From NCBI RefSeq assembly GCF_000426445.1, contig NZ_KE384526.1, positions 62,001-126,000 on the forward strand: DNA of 64,000 nucleotides, written 5' to 3'. The DNA comes from Brevibacterium album DSM 18261 (lineage in GTDB: Bacteria; Actinomycetota; Actinomycetes; Actinomycetales; Brevibacteriaceae). Of the stretch, positions 56,339-64,000 are shown in pieces (the stretch's first letter is position 1; each line of letters opens with the position of its first letter). A program made the translations under genes and the position numbers. The notes beneath the pieces were generated by a model. That model did not search any database. It was given only the letters and a program-made list of their open reading frames with translations, and was not told where the DNA came from.

Positions 56339-56896
56339 TCAGTCCACGCTCGCCATGACCTCGACCACCCGGTCGATGAACGCGTCCACCTGGTCCTCGT
56401 CGTACGCGGCATCGCCCTTGCGCGTGCGGAACAGCACTCGCCGGACCTCGTCCACGCTCATGGGCTGGCCCTGTGTGAAATAGGCGTTGATGCGATCGCA
56501 GAGGGCGTCGACCTCGCCGATGTCGTAGCCCACCTCGCCCTTCGCAGCGGGGTTGAAGCGCTCGCCCGGCTCCCGCACGAGGCGTCCGCGCAGCGAGCCC
56601 GCCGCGCGCGTGAGCTCGTTGACCCATGCCTGCTCGCCGGACTGGGCGACCATGCGGTCGCGCGCCTGCTTGGCGAAGGCGTCCTCGAGCCGGTCGAGCG
56701 CGGCGTCCACGACGCCCACGTGGTAGCCCTTGCGCACGAGGTCGAAGCCGACGGTCCGCACCGCCCGCGCGTCCAGATCGCCCGGCTGCGGGTTCTCGCG
56801 GCTGAACGACTCGTTCGCGCGCTTGAAGAAGCTGTCGACCTGAGCCGGGTCGTATCCGGACTTCCATCCGGTCATGCGGGGGAAGTTGGTGTCCAT
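56339..56896 (-). CDS. DivIVA-domain repeat protein
   Basis: A 185-residue protein with three short DivIVA-like motifs: GYDPAQVDSFF near residue 14, GYDIGEVDALCDRI near 123 and AYDEDQVDAFIDRVVEVM near 163. Each has the G/A-Y-D-x4-V-D core seen in DivI1A-domain proteins of actinobacteria. It lacks the long coiled coil of true DivIVA/Wag31, so it is probably an accessory polar or divisome protein. It is 7 nt downstream of rlmN and 2 nt upstream of an unknown gene, likely one operon. Confidence 0.8.
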   Translation of the reverse strand: MDTNFPRMTGWKSGYDPAQVDSFFKRANESFSRENPQPGDLDARAVRTVGFDLVRKGYHVGVVDAALDRLEDAFAKQARDRMVAQSGEQAWVNELTRAAGSLRGRLVREPGERFNPAAKGEVGYDIGEVDALCDRINAYFTQGQPMSVDEVRRVLFRTRKGDAAYDEDQVDAFIDRVVEVMASVD

Positions 56897-56903
56897 TCCT
56901 CTC

Positions 56904-58241
56904 CTACTCCGTCTCTGCCACGGACGTCGCGAGCTGACCGCATGCGCCGTCGATGTCCTTGCCGCGCGTGTCGCGGATGGTGGTCGGCACGCCCGCCTCG
57001 CGGAGCACGCGCACGAACTCCGCCGCCACCTCGGGCTCCGATGCGGTCCACACCGACCCCGGCGTGGGATTCAGCGGGATCGGGTTGACGTGCACCCAGC
57101 CGCGCCCGCGCGCGTTGAGCTTCTTGGCGAGCAGCGCGGCCCGCCAGGCGTGGTCGTTCATGTCCTTGATGAGCGCGTACTCGATGCTCACGCGCCTGCC
57201 GGTCCGCTCGAAGTACGCGAATGCGGCGTCGATCGCCTCATCCGCGTTCCAGCGCGTGTTCACGGGGATCATCTCGTTGCGCAGACCGTCGTCCGGCGCG
57301 TGCAGGGACAGTGCGAAGGTGACGGGGATGTCCTCCATCGCGAGCTTGTTGATGCCCGGGACGAGCCCCACCGTCGAGACCGTGATGCGGCGCGCGGACA
57401 TTCCGAGGCCTGCCGGCTGCGGCTCGGTGAAGCGGCGCACCGCATTCATCACGCGCTTGTAGTTGGCCAGCGGCTCGCCCATGCCCATGAAGACGATGTT
57501 GGTGACCCGCTCGGCTCCGGCAGGCGCCATCGCCGGGCCCGCAGGTGCCGCGGGCGCATCGGCCTCACCGGACTCGTCGCCGACCTCGGCGGCGACCTCG
57601 CCCAGCAGGTTCTCGTCCGGGCCCGAGGCCGCCGCGAGCTCGCCCGCCGCGATCGCCTGGTTGGCCCGCACCACCTGCTCGACGATCTCCGCCGCCGACA
57701 TGTTGCGGGTCAGCCCCTGCTGGCCCGTGGCGCAGAAGGGGCAGTTCATGCCGCAGCCGCACTGCGAGGAGACGCACAGCGTGATGCGGTTCCGGTAGCG
57801 CATGAGCACCGACTCCACGAGCGAGCCGTCGAAGAGCCGCCACAGGAACTTGATGGTGTCGCCGTTGCCCGTGCGCAGCCGATGGACCTCGGTGAGCAGC
57901 GGCGGGAAGAACCGCGTCACGAGCTCATCCCGCCTGTCCTTCGGCAGATCCGTCATCTGCTCCGGGTCCGTGGTGCAGTGGGAGAAGTAGTGGGTGGAGA
58001 GCTGTTTGGCGCGGAAGCCGGGCAGCCCCATCTCCTTCACCGCGGCGATCCGCTCGTCCATGCTCATGTCCGCGAGGTGCTGCGGCGGCTGCTGGACCCG
58101 CGGACCGCGGAAGTCCAGCAGCGGCCGCCCGCCGCGTGTGGGCGTGCGCGAGGTCGTGCCGTCCTCGTGCTCGACGACGGGTCGGACCTGCTTCCGTGAG
58201 GAGGTCCGCTGGGGTGCCGTGGGTGCGCTCTTGTCTGCCAT
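56904..58241 (-). CDS. rlmN: 23S rRNA (adenine-2503-C2)/tRNA methyltransferase RlmN
   Basis: A radical SAM enzyme that methylates A2503 of 23S rRNA and A37 of some tRNAs. The 445-residue protein has catalytic Cys156 (TLCVSSQ), the cluster motif C163-G-M-N-C167-P-F-C170, GMGEPLANY near residue 253 and a second catalytic Cys434 (DGACGQL). It is longer than usual because of an N-terminal tail and an Ala/Glu/Pro-rich insert at about residues 198-245, between the cluster helix and GEP motif. A GATAAT hexamer just upstream may be its -10. It lies downstream of cdsA. Confidence 0.95.
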   Translation of the reverse strand: MADKSAPTAPQRTSSRKQVRPVVEHEDGTTSRTPTRGGRPLLDFRGPRVQQPPQHLADMSMDERIAAVKEMGLPGFRAKQLSTHYFSHCTTDPEQMTDLPKDRRDELVTRFFPPLLTEVHRLRTGNGDTIKFLWRLFDGSLVESVLMRYRNRITLCVSSQCGCGMNCPFCATGQQGLTRNMSAAEIVEQVVRANQAIAAGELAAASGPDENLLGEVAAEVGDESGEADAPAAPAGPAMAPAGAERVTNIVFMGMGEPLANYKRVMNAVRRFTEPQPAGLGMSARRITVSTVGLVPGINKLAMEDIPVTFALSLHAPDDGLRNEMIPVNTRWNADEAIDAAFAYFERTGRRVSIEYALIKDMNDHAWRAALLAKKLNARGRGWVHVNPIPLNPTPGSVWTASEPEVAAEFVRVLREAGVPTTIRDTRGKDIDGACGQLATSVAETE

Positions 58242-58281
58242 ACTGCCCCCGATTATCGCATGCGCGCGCCTGAAAGGACGC

Positions 58282-59664
58282 TCAGCCGGTGATGAACCCC
58301 GGAAGGAAGGTGAACAGCACGAGGGCGACGGGCGCGGTCGGCAGGATCGAATCCAGCCTGTCCATAACTCCCCCGTGCCCCGGCAGCAGCGAGCCCATGT
58401 CCTTGAGGCCGAGGTCCCGCTTGATCATCGACTCCGAGAAGTCGCCCAGCGTGGCGAAGGCCGGGATGACGATGCCGAGGACCGCGCCGGTCCACAGCGG
58501 TGCCCCGAACGCCCAGTGGGCCATGCCCATGCCCACCGCCGTCGCCATGAGGGCCGAGCCCGCGAAGCCCTCCCAGGACTTCTTGGGCGAGATCTTCGGC
58601 GCGATGGGGTGCCGGCCCAGGAGCGTGCCGGCGATGTAGCCGCCGATGTCGCTGGCGACCACGAGCGCGAGGAAGCAGATGACGAGCAGATTGCCCGCAT
58701 CGAAGCTGAGCAGGTGGACGACGAAGCTCGCCATCAGGCCCACATAGGTGAGCGCGAAGAGGCTCACGCACACGTCCTTGACTGCGTTGCCGCGGCGCTG
58801 CAGGTCCTCCAGCAGGGTGAACAGCAGGACCGCGCCGGCCCCGGCGGTGAACGCGACCCACAGGGCTTCGCGTCCGCCGAAGGCCGTCGCGATCACCATG
58901 CATCCGGCCGCGACGATGGTCGAGAACTTCGAGACGTGCGCACCCGCGTGCTTGAGCGCGTCGCCTAGCTCCCACGTCGCCAGGCACACGCCCACGAGCA
59001 CGATGACGACGAAGGACGGCGGGTAGAGGATGAGCGAGGTGAGCACTCCCCCGCCCAGAATCGCCCCCACCCCGATCGCGGCGGGCAGATTGCGTCCTGC
59101 TCTGCCGTAGTCCTTCGCCTCGGAAGCGGGCGCGGAGGCGGCCTCGGAAGCAGGAGGGCCGGCGTGCGGTGGCGGATCCGCCGGCCGGGGCGGGGTCGCG
59201 AGCGCCGGCTGTCCCGGTTCCCCGTGTGCGGCCTCGAGGCCGGCGAGGTCGAGGGCGGCGGTCACCGGGCCCATCGGCCGGTAGGGGTCCCAGCCGGCGT
59301 CGAGCCGGAGCGCGCCGTCGGGATCCACCGGGGAGGCGAACGAGGCGAACACGTCCGCCGAGGCGGACGCTCCCGAGGCCGGTGCGAGCGATGGGCCCGG
59401 AATCGGTGCCACCGCGACCATCTGGGCGGCTGCGACCGGCGCGGGAGGATCGGCGGGCTCGCGCGGGACAGCCTCGAGCGGAGAGCTCTCCGGTGCCGGA
59501 CCGGGCGCGCCTGCGGCCATCTCGGCCCGCGCGCGCCGCAGCAGCTCCTCCGGAGCCAGGGGCCCCTCTCCAGCCGCTCGCGCCTCCTCCTCGAGCCGCC
59601 GCAGCTGGCGGCGGCTCGGCAGGGGCGCAGCGCTCGCGGGCGAGTCCGAAACGGTGTCAGTCAC
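58282..59664 (-). CDS. cdsA: phosphatidate cytidylyltransferase
   Basis: Makes CDP-diacylglycerol from phosphatidic acid and CTP, the precursor used by PgsA. The 460-residue protein has an unusual cytoplasmic N-terminal region of about 190 residues, rich in Ala, Pro and Glu, then about eight membrane helices. The family signature [33 protein letters not shown] lies near the end. [14 protein letters not shown] is also typical. It starts 7 nt after the frr stop, so the two are one transcript. The N-terminal extension is common but variable in Micrococcales. Confidence 0.94.
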   Translation of the reverse strand: MTDTVSDSPASAAPLPSRRQLRRLEEEARAAGEGPLAPEELLRRARAEMAAGAPGPAPESSPLEAVPREPADPPAPVAAAQMVAVAPIPGPSLAPASGASASADVFASFASPVDPDGALRLDAGWDPYRPMGPVTAALDLAGLEAAHGEPGQPALATPPRPADPPPHAGPPASEAASAPASEAKDYGRAGRNLPAAIGVGAILGGGVLTSLILYPPSFVVIVLVGVCLATWELGDALKHAGAHVSKFSTIVAAGCMVIATAFGGREALWVAFTAGAGAVLLFTLLEDLQRRGNAVKDVCVSLFALTYVGLMASFVVHLLSFDAGNLLVICFLALVVASDIGGYIAGTLLGRHPIAPKISPKKSWEGFAGSALMATAVGMGMAHWAFGAPLWTGAVLGIVIPAFATLGDFSESMIKRDLGLKDMGSLLPGHGGVMDRLDSILPTAPVALVLFTFLPGFITG

Positions 59665-59671
59665 GTACGCC

Positions 59672-60229
59672 TCAGACCTCGAGCAGCTCCGCTTCCTTGG
59701 CGTCGAGCAGCTTGTCGATGCTCTCGACCTTGGACTTGGTCAGCTCGTCGAGCTCCTTGATGCCGCGGTCGACCTCGTCCTCACCGGTCTCGCCGTCCTT
59801 GGCCATCTTCTCGAGCGCGTCCTTCGCCTTGCGCCGGATGTTGCGGATCGCGACCTTGCCGTCCTCCGCCTTCGTCTTGACGATCTTCACGTACTCCTTG
59901 CGGCGCTCCTCCGTGAGCTGCGGCAGGACCACGCGGATGATGTTGCCGTCATTGGCCGGGTTCGCGCCCACATCCGAGTTGCGCAGGGCGTTCTCGATCT
60001 CACCGAGGGCGCTGCGGTCGTAAGGGGTGATGAGAAGGGTGCGGGCCTCGGGGACCTGGAAGGAGGCCAGCTGCTGCAGGGGCGTGGGCGCGCCGTAGTA
60101 GTCGACCTCGATGGAGGCGAAGAGGGCGGGGTTCGCACGGCCGGTGCGGATGTTGCCGAACTCCTCCTGCGTCGCCTCGATCGTCCGCTCCATCTTCTGG
60201 CCCGCTTCCGCGAGAGTCTCCTGGATCAC
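59672..60229 (-). CDS. frr: ribosome recycling factor
   Basis: Splits post-termination ribosomes with EF-G. The 185-residue protein has the family start IQETLAEAGQKMERTIEATQEEFGNIRTGRANPALF and the conserved PYDRSALGEIENALRNSDVGANPANDGNIIRV and LTEERRKEYVKIVKTKAEDGKVAIRNIRR segments. Length is standard. GTG at 60229 has GAGG 5 nt upstream. A TAGAAT -10 lies about 75 nt upstream. Confidence 0.98.
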   Translation of the reverse strand: MIQETLAEAGQKMERTIEATQEEFGNIRTGRANPALFASIEVDYYGAPTPLQQLASFQVPEARTLLITPYDRSALGEIENALRNSDVGANPANDGNIIRVVLPQLTEERRKEYVKIVKTKAEDGKVAIRNIRRKAKDALEKMAKDGETGEDEVDRGIKELDELTKSKVESIDKLLDAKEAELLEV

Positions 60230-60303
60230 TGTGTCCTCGTCTCTGCCGTGGTGGCTGTCTCGTGCCGGCTGGGGCAGCGGCCGGTGTCCGCCGCGTCCCG
60301 GCC

Positions 60304-60309
60304 ATTCTA
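60304..60309 (-). promoter_or_regulatory. candidate -10 box for frr
   Basis: Minus-strand TAGAAT about 75 nt upstream of the frr GTG. No good -35 is visible in the GC-rich sequence upstream. Confidence 0.4.
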
Positions 60310-60365
60310 TTGCGTGCAGCACCCTCCCACCGCCTCGGGCGGGGACGGGTGCCGGCCGCCCGCCC

Positions 60366-61124
60366 TCAGGCGGTGACGATCGTCCCGATGTTCTCCCCGG
60401 CGATCGCGCGCGCCAGGTTGTCCTCGCCCTCCATCCCGAACACGCGCATGCGCTGACCGTTGTCCATGCAGAGGGAGAACGCGGTGGCGTCGACCACCTT
60501 GAGGCCGCTCACGAGCGCCTCCTGGTAGGTGATCGAATCGAGCTTGACGGCCTCCGGGTTGGTCCGCGGGTCATCGGAGTACACCCCGTCCACGCCGTTC
60601 TTGGCGATGAGGACCTCATCCGCGTGGATCTCGAGGGCGCGCTGGGCGGCGACGGTGTCCGTCGAGAAGTACGGCATGCCCGCGCCCGCACCGAAGATCA
60701 CGACGCGGTTCTTCTCCATGTGGCGGATCGCACGACGCGGGATGTAGGTCTCCGCGACCTGGGACATGGGGATCGCGGTCTGCACCCGCGTGTCCACATC
60801 CGCCTGCTCCAGGAAGTCCTGCAGCGCAAGGCAGTTCATGACGGTGCCGAGCATCCCCATGTAGTCGGCGCGCGTGCGATCCATCCCGCGAGAGGACAGC
60901 TCCGCCCCGCGGAAGAAGTTCCCGCCGCCGACGACGATGCTCACCTCGACCTCGGGCACGACGCTGGCGATCTGCTTGGCGACGCCGGAGACGACATCGG
61001 GGTTGACGCCCACGGAGCCGCCGCCGAACACCTCGCCCGAGAGCTTGAGGAGCACGCGGCGGCGCTCGGTGCGCAGCGACGGCGCGCAGGCGGCGCTGGA
61101 GGCGGGAGTGGCGTTCTCGGACAT
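60366..61124 (-). CDS. pyrH: UMP kinase
   Basis: The hexameric bacterial UMP kinase making UDP from UMP. The 252-residue protein shows [13 protein letters not shown] near residue 24, [10 protein letters not shown] near 65, and [37 protein letters not shown] near 132. DGVYSDDPR near 175 also fits. ATG at 61124 has AGGAGA 8 nt upstream, and TAGAAT lies at about -50. It is between tsf and frr, the standard order. Confidence 0.97.
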   Translation of the reverse strand: MSENATPASSAACAPSLRTERRRVLLKLSGEVFGGGSVGVNPDVVSGVAKQIASVVPEVEVSIVVGGGNFFRGAELSSRGMDRTRADYMGMLGTVMNCLALQDFLEQADVDTRVQTAIPMSQVAETYIPRRAIRHMEKNRVVIFGAGAGMPYFSTDTVAAQRALEIHADEVLIAKNGVDGVYSDDPRTNPEAVKLDSITYQEALVSGLKVVDATAFSLCMDNGQRMRVFGMEGEDNLARAIAGENIGTIVTA

Positions 61125-61170
61125 GTCTGCAGTCTCCTGGCATGCGGTGGGCGGTAGCGGACCGCCGTCG

Positions 61171-61176
61171 ATTCTA
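61171..61176 (-). promoter_or_regulatory. candidate -10 box for pyrH
   Basis: Minus-strand TAGAAT, identical to that of frr, located after the tandem hairpins that end tsf. The leader would be about 40 nt. Confidence 0.45.
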
Positions 61177-61230
61177 CCCAGATGCCGCGCACCCGCCGTC
61201 CAGGAACGCCTGCCGGATGCGGACGAACGC

Positions 61231-61299
61231 CGAGAGCGGCATCCCGACCGGGATGCCGCTCTCGATGGACCCGCCGGCACCGCCCGCAGGCGGTGCCGG
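61231..61299 (-). terminator. tandem hairpins between tsf and pyrH
   Basis: A perfect 15-bp stem (61231-61245 with 61250-61264) and a perfect 11-bp stem (61274-61284 with 61289-61299), both with 4-nt loops. They lie just past the tsf stop and probably end the rpsB-tsf transcript. Confidence 0.75.
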
Positions 61300-61303
61300 G
61301 GAA

Positions 61304-62131
61304 TCAGGCTCCGACGCGGAAGCGCAGGAAGCCTGTGGCCTTCACGCCGCCCTCTTCAAGGACGGAGGCCACGGACTTCTTGGGCTCCTTGGCGAAGCCC
61401 TGGTCGAGGAGGCAGTTCTCCTTGAAGAAGCCGTTGACCCGGCCCTCGACGATCTTGGGCAGCGCCTGTGCGGGCTTGCCCTCGTTGCGGGCCGTCTCCT
61501 CGGCGATCGCGCGCTCCTTCTCGACGAGCTCCGCGGGCACCTCCTCGCGGGAGAAGTACTTGGGCGCCAGGGCCGCGATGTGGACGGCCACATCGTGCGC
61601 GACCTCGGAGTTCTCGCCCTCGTATGCGAGCAGCACGCCGACCTGCGGGGGCAGGTCCTTGTTCGTGCGGTGCAGGTAGGACTCGACGGCCCCGCCCTCG
61701 ATGCGGGCGACGCGCTTGAGCTCGACCTTCTCGCCCAGCGCCGCACCGCCCTCGGTGATGATCTGCGAGACCGGCTTGCCGTCGACCTCGGTGGCCAGCA
61801 GCGACTCGGCGTCGGCGGCGGAGTGCTCGACCGCGAGGGCGAGGATCTGGTTCGCGAGCTCGATGAACTTGTCCGACTTAGCGACGAAGTCCGTCTCGGA
61901 GTTGAACTCGATGATGGTTCCGACGCCGCCGTCCACGTGCGTGGCGACGAGACCGTCGGAGGTCGCGCGGCCCTCGCGCTTGGTGGCGCCCTTGAGGCCC
62001 TTCACGCGGAGGATCTCGGTCGCCTTCGCCTGATCGCCGTCGGCCTCGTCGAGAGCCTTCTTGACGTCGAGCATGCCGGCGCCGGTCTTCTCGCGGAGTT
62101 CCTTGATGTCAGCTGCGGTGTAGTTGGCCAT
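61304..62131 (-). CDS. tsf: translation elongation factor Ts
   Basis: Guanine nucleotide exchange factor for EF-Tu. The 275-residue protein has the signature [22 protein letters not shown] near residue 12 and [32 protein letters not shown] near 77 is the family's TDFVA core. Length is standard for actinobacteria. AAGGAGA is 4-5 nt before the ATG. A hairpin separates it from rpsB. Confidence 0.98.
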   Translation of the reverse strand: MANYTAADIKELREKTGAGMLDVKKALDEADGDQAKATEILRVKGLKGATKREGRATSDGLVATHVDGGVGTIIEFNSETDFVAKSDKFIELANQILALAVEHSAADAESLLATEVDGKPVSQIITEGGAALGEKVELKRVARIEGGAVESYLHRTNKDLPPQVGVLLAYEGENSEVAHDVAVHIAALAPKYFSREEVPAELVEKERAIAEETARNEGKPAQALPKIVEGRVNGFFKENCLLDQGFAKEPKKSVASVLEEGGVKATGFLRFRVGA

Positions 62132-62159
62132 ACGCTCTCCTTCAGTTGGGAGGGTGGTT

Positions 62160-62191
62160 CCCGGCCGCCCTCCTGTGGGAGGGCGGCCGGG
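62160..62191 (-). terminator. hairpin between rpsB and tsf
   Basis: A perfect 14-bp stem (62160-62173 with 62178-62191) and 4-nt loop, 12 nt past the rpsB stop. It may attenuate tsf relative to rpsB or stabilise the rpsB message. Confidence 0.65.
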
Positions 62192-62203
62192 CAGGGGGAC
62201 GGA

Positions 62204-63070
62204 TCAGGCCTCGGTCGCCTCGGCGGCCGGAGCGGCCTCGGCGGCAGCGGCCTCGGGTGCCTCTGCGGACTCGGCGGCAGGCGCCTCGGCGGTCTCGCCC
62301 TTGCCCTCGAGGAGCTCGCGCTCCCACTCCGGCAGCGGCTCGACGGCGGAGACGTTCTTCTCGCCGCCGGCGTCCACGCCGTGGCGGACGATGAGGCCCT
62401 CGGCCACGGCGTCGGCCACCACGCGGGTCAGCAGGTTGACGGAGCGGATCGAGTCGTCGTTGCCCGGGACCGGGTAGGTGACCTCGTCCGGATCGCAGTT
62501 GGTGTCGAGGATCGCGATGACCGGGATGCCCAGCTTGCGCGCCTCGTCGACCGCGAGGTGCTCCTTCTTCGTGTCCACGATCCACACCGCCGAGGGGGTG
62601 CGCTGCATGTCGCGGATGCCGCCGAGGGTGCGGTCGAGCTTCTCCAGCTCACGGCGGAGGAGCAGCAGCTCCTTCTTCGTGTACATCGAGCCGGCGACGT
62701 CGTCGAAGTCGATCTGCTCGAGCTCCTTGAGCCGCGCGAGGCGGCCGGAGATGGTCTGGAAGTTGGTGAGCATGCCGCCCAGCCAGCGCTGGTTGACGTA
62801 GGGCTGGCCCACGCGCTTGGCCTGCTCGGAGATGGCCTCCTGGGCCTGCTTCTTGGTCCCGACGAAGAGGATCGAGCCGCCGTGGGAGACGGTCTCCTTC
62901 ACGAACTCGTAGGCCGAGTCGATGTAGCCCAGCGTCTGCTGGAGATCGATGATGTAGATGCCGTTGCGCTCGGTGAAGATGAAGCGCTTCATCTTCGGGT
63001 TCCAACGGCGGGTCTGGTGTCCGAAGTGGACGCCGCTGTCGAGCAGCTGGCGCATTGTGACGACGGCCAT
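62204..63070 (-). CDS. rpsB: 30S ribosomal protein S2
   Basis: The 288-residue S2 protein. It shows [41 protein letters not shown] at residues 6-46, [22 protein letters not shown], and [29 protein letters not shown]. An Ala/Glu-rich tail of about 45 residues extends beyond the core, as in many actinobacteria. ATG at 63070 has AAGGAGG 7 nt upstream. An upstream in-frame start gives unconserved residues. Confidence 0.98.
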   Translation of the reverse strand: MAVVTMRQLLDSGVHFGHQTRRWNPKMKRFIFTERNGIYIIDLQQTLGYIDSAYEFVKETVSHGGSILFVGTKKQAQEAISEQAKRVGQPYVNQRWLGGMLTNFQTISGRLARLKELEQIDFDDVAGSMYTKKELLLLRRELEKLDRTLGGIRDMQRTPSAVWIVDTKKEHLAVDEARKLGIPVIAILDTNCDPDEVTYPVPGNDDSIRSVNLLTRVVADAVAEGLIVRHGVDAGGEKNVSAVEPLPEWERELLEGKGETAEAPAAESAEAPEAAAAEAAPAAEATEA

Positions 63071-63619
63071 GCCGACGCCTCCTTCCATGCGCACCACGGA
63101 TGTGCGTGCGCACCTGTCGGGCTGACACCCTGGTGGTCGCAGATGCGCGCCTGCCCCTGTGGACGGATTCGGGCATGTCTGCCGTCACCCGTCCGAGCCT
63201 GTGCGCACACGCGGGCCCCGAGGGGCCGTCAGCGTTTGCGGTTCATGCCTGGCATCCGCGGACCTCACCGGCGAACACGAGGTTCGCACCGTCGGCCCGG
63301 TCCGTGTGTGAGCGGATGCGCGAAGTCAGCACCGGTCCGGACGGTTCGCCCTCCCGAGCCGGAGCTCAGGACTCTGAATGAGGACTCCGAGCTCAGGCGC
63401 CCGGCCTCCCGTACACGGACACAGTGCCGCTGGGAGCAGTCTAGTGCCGCCGGGGCGGTCCCGCCAATCGCAGTCCGACGACGCACCGACCGCCCTGCGC
63501 ACTCGACCTGGGGAAAGGCCTGCAGTCCATGCGCACGTCGCCCTGTGGATGCCGCAGGCCCCGTCCACAGATCCGGACGGGGCCTGGCGGAGCTCCCGCC
63601 GCGGCGGTTCCCTGGCCGC
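63071..63619 (-). other. rpsB leader and promoter region
   Basis: A 549-nt stretch with no convincing gene. A promoter at 63438-63467 points to rpsB and predicts a leader of about 360 nt, long enough for an S2-controlled RNA structure. Within it, GAGCTCAGG occurs at 63362-63370 and 63389-63397, and AGGACTC at 63368-63374 and 63381-63387. I cannot fold the leader reliably by eye. Confidence 0.5.
63438..63467 (-). promoter_or_regulatory. candidate rpsB promoter
   Basis: Minus-strand TTGGCG (63467-63462), an 18-nt spacer and TAGACT (63443-63438). It is a good housekeeping-type match directed at rpsB; the start would be near 63431. Confidence 0.55.
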
Positions 63620-64000
63620 ATGAACGCAGACACGGCATCAGCAGGGGGACCTGCGGCACGCGCCCGGAGCGGAAGGCGTCCGAGGCCCGGCGGGACGCAC
63701 TCTCGGAGCGGAGAGCACCCGGGAGCCGCCGGGGACGATGAGGCGGTCGACCGGGCGGGCCGGGCGGGCCGGGCGGGCCGGGCAGGCCGGGCAGGCCGGG
63801 CGGGCCGGACGGCGGACCGCAGGGCACTCCTGGGCACCGGCTCGGAGGGCCGGAGCGCGGACGAGGCGAGCCTCGGCCGGAGTGCCGCTCGCGCCGCCGC
63901 GATGCTCGCGGCGGCCGCCTTCGCCCTCGCACTGAGCGCACCTCTGGGCACGGTGCCCGCAGTCTCGGCAGTGCCGCCCCCTGCCGGCCGCACGGCACCG
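63620..64000 (+). CDS. N-terminal part of a secreted protein, cut by window edge (possibly M23 peptidase)
   Basis: An open frame from ATG 63620 runs to the window end without a stop (127 codons). The first 85 residues are Arg/Gly/Ala-rich and include a six-fold RAG repeat. A signal-peptide-like segment follows (ARAAAMLAAAAFALALSAPLG, then VPAVSA), which predicts export. In many actinobacteria the gene divergent from rpsB encodes a secreted M23 metallopeptidase, so that is the best guess, but no catalytic domain is visible. The true start may be the ATG at 63902, just before the hydrophobic core; the upstream ATG lacks a ribosome-binding site. Confidence 0.5.
   Translation, partial: MNADTASAGGPAARARSGRRPRPGGTHSRSGEHPGAAGDDEAVDRAGRAGRAGRAGRAGRAGRTADRRALLGTGSEGRSADEASLGRSAARAAAMLAAAAFALALSAPLGTVPAVSAVPPPAGRTAP
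63752..63805 (+). repeat. six-copy 9-bp tandem repeat
   Basis: Six units of CGGGC(G/A)GGC. In the frame open to the right edge they encode Arg-Ala-Gly repeats. Slippage here could change copy number without shifting the frame. Confidence 0.85.

Noticed and set aside
63265..63998. Minus-strand frames of 185-242 codons at the right edge
   Set aside because: They overlap the probable rpsB promoter and the tandem repeat, are Pro/Arg-rich, and lack family features. The plus-strand frame with a signal peptide is more credible.

Overview
The window is about 70% G+C, codon position 3 is almost always G or C, and nearly the whole length is coding. The gene order is that of an actinobacterial core chromosome: rimP-nusA-ylxR-infB-rbfA, truB-ribF-rpsO-pnp-M16 peptidase, ftsK-pgsA, dxr-rseP-ispG and rpsB-tsf-pyrH-frr-cdsA-rlmN. 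Together with a DUF4439 lipoprotein, a Hur/StrB-type kinase and a DivIVA-domain protein, this points to a member of the Micrococcales (Brevibacterium-like relatives are plausible). The genus cannot be fixed from sequence alone. I saw no tRNA, rRNA, CRISPR array, insertion sequence or prophage gene.

Layout. 1-3251: pgsA (cut by the edge) and ftsK. 3412-4959: a DUF1846 protein. 5073-11119: a carbon-use island with malate synthase, a GlcD-type FAD oxidase, an LctP/GlcA-type permease and an IclR regulator; an AT-rich three-half-site operator lies between the divergent oxidase and permease. 11181-16318: RNase J, dapA, a DUF418 membrane protein, a small TPR-like membrane protein and dapB. 16422-20088: an M20 amidohydrolase and DUF3100 permease operon, divergent from a tandem-domain Lrp/AsnC regulator. 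20223-28754: sodA, M16 peptidase, pnp, rpsO, ribF, truB, a secreted M15-like hydrolase and rbfA. 28876-33834: infB, ylxR, nusA and rimP. 33907-41231: DUF4439 lipoprotein and kinase, TauE/SafE transporter, proS, and a CoA-transferase/HMG-CoA-lyase pair. 41304-46516: a MazEF-type toxin-antitoxin pair, an orphan cytochrome b, an S4 RNA-binding protein, a double GNAT with a divergent TetR regulator, and a DUF4081 acetyltransferase. 46573-50491: ispG, rseP and dxr (isoprenoid precursors and regulated membrane proteolysis). 50546-56896: glutaryl-CoA dehydrogenase, an acyl-CoA ligase, a small membrane protein, an S33 peptidase, an unknown protein and a DivIVA-domain protein. 56904-63070: rlmN, cdsA, frr, pyrH, tsf and rpsB, then a divergent, edge-cut open frame with a signal peptide.

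Regulatory themes. At least nine genes have a TAnnnT -10 hexamer ending 6-7 nt before the start codon, which predicts leaderless mRNAs. Gene ends are marked by strong hairpins. Three of these, at 11109-11173, 45535-45597 and 51870-51920, belong to one repeat family with a 51-nt palindromic core. The infB and nusA leaders each contain alternative hairpins that exclude one another. Many gene pairs overlap as ATGA or GTGA, which implies translational coupling.

The least understood pieces are the M20/DUF3100/tandem-Lrp unit, the repeated palindrome, the CoA-transferase/lyase pair, the DUF1846 protein and the unknown protein at 55662-56336. All start sites were chosen by eye from Shine-Dalgarno spacing, overlaps and -10 boxes.
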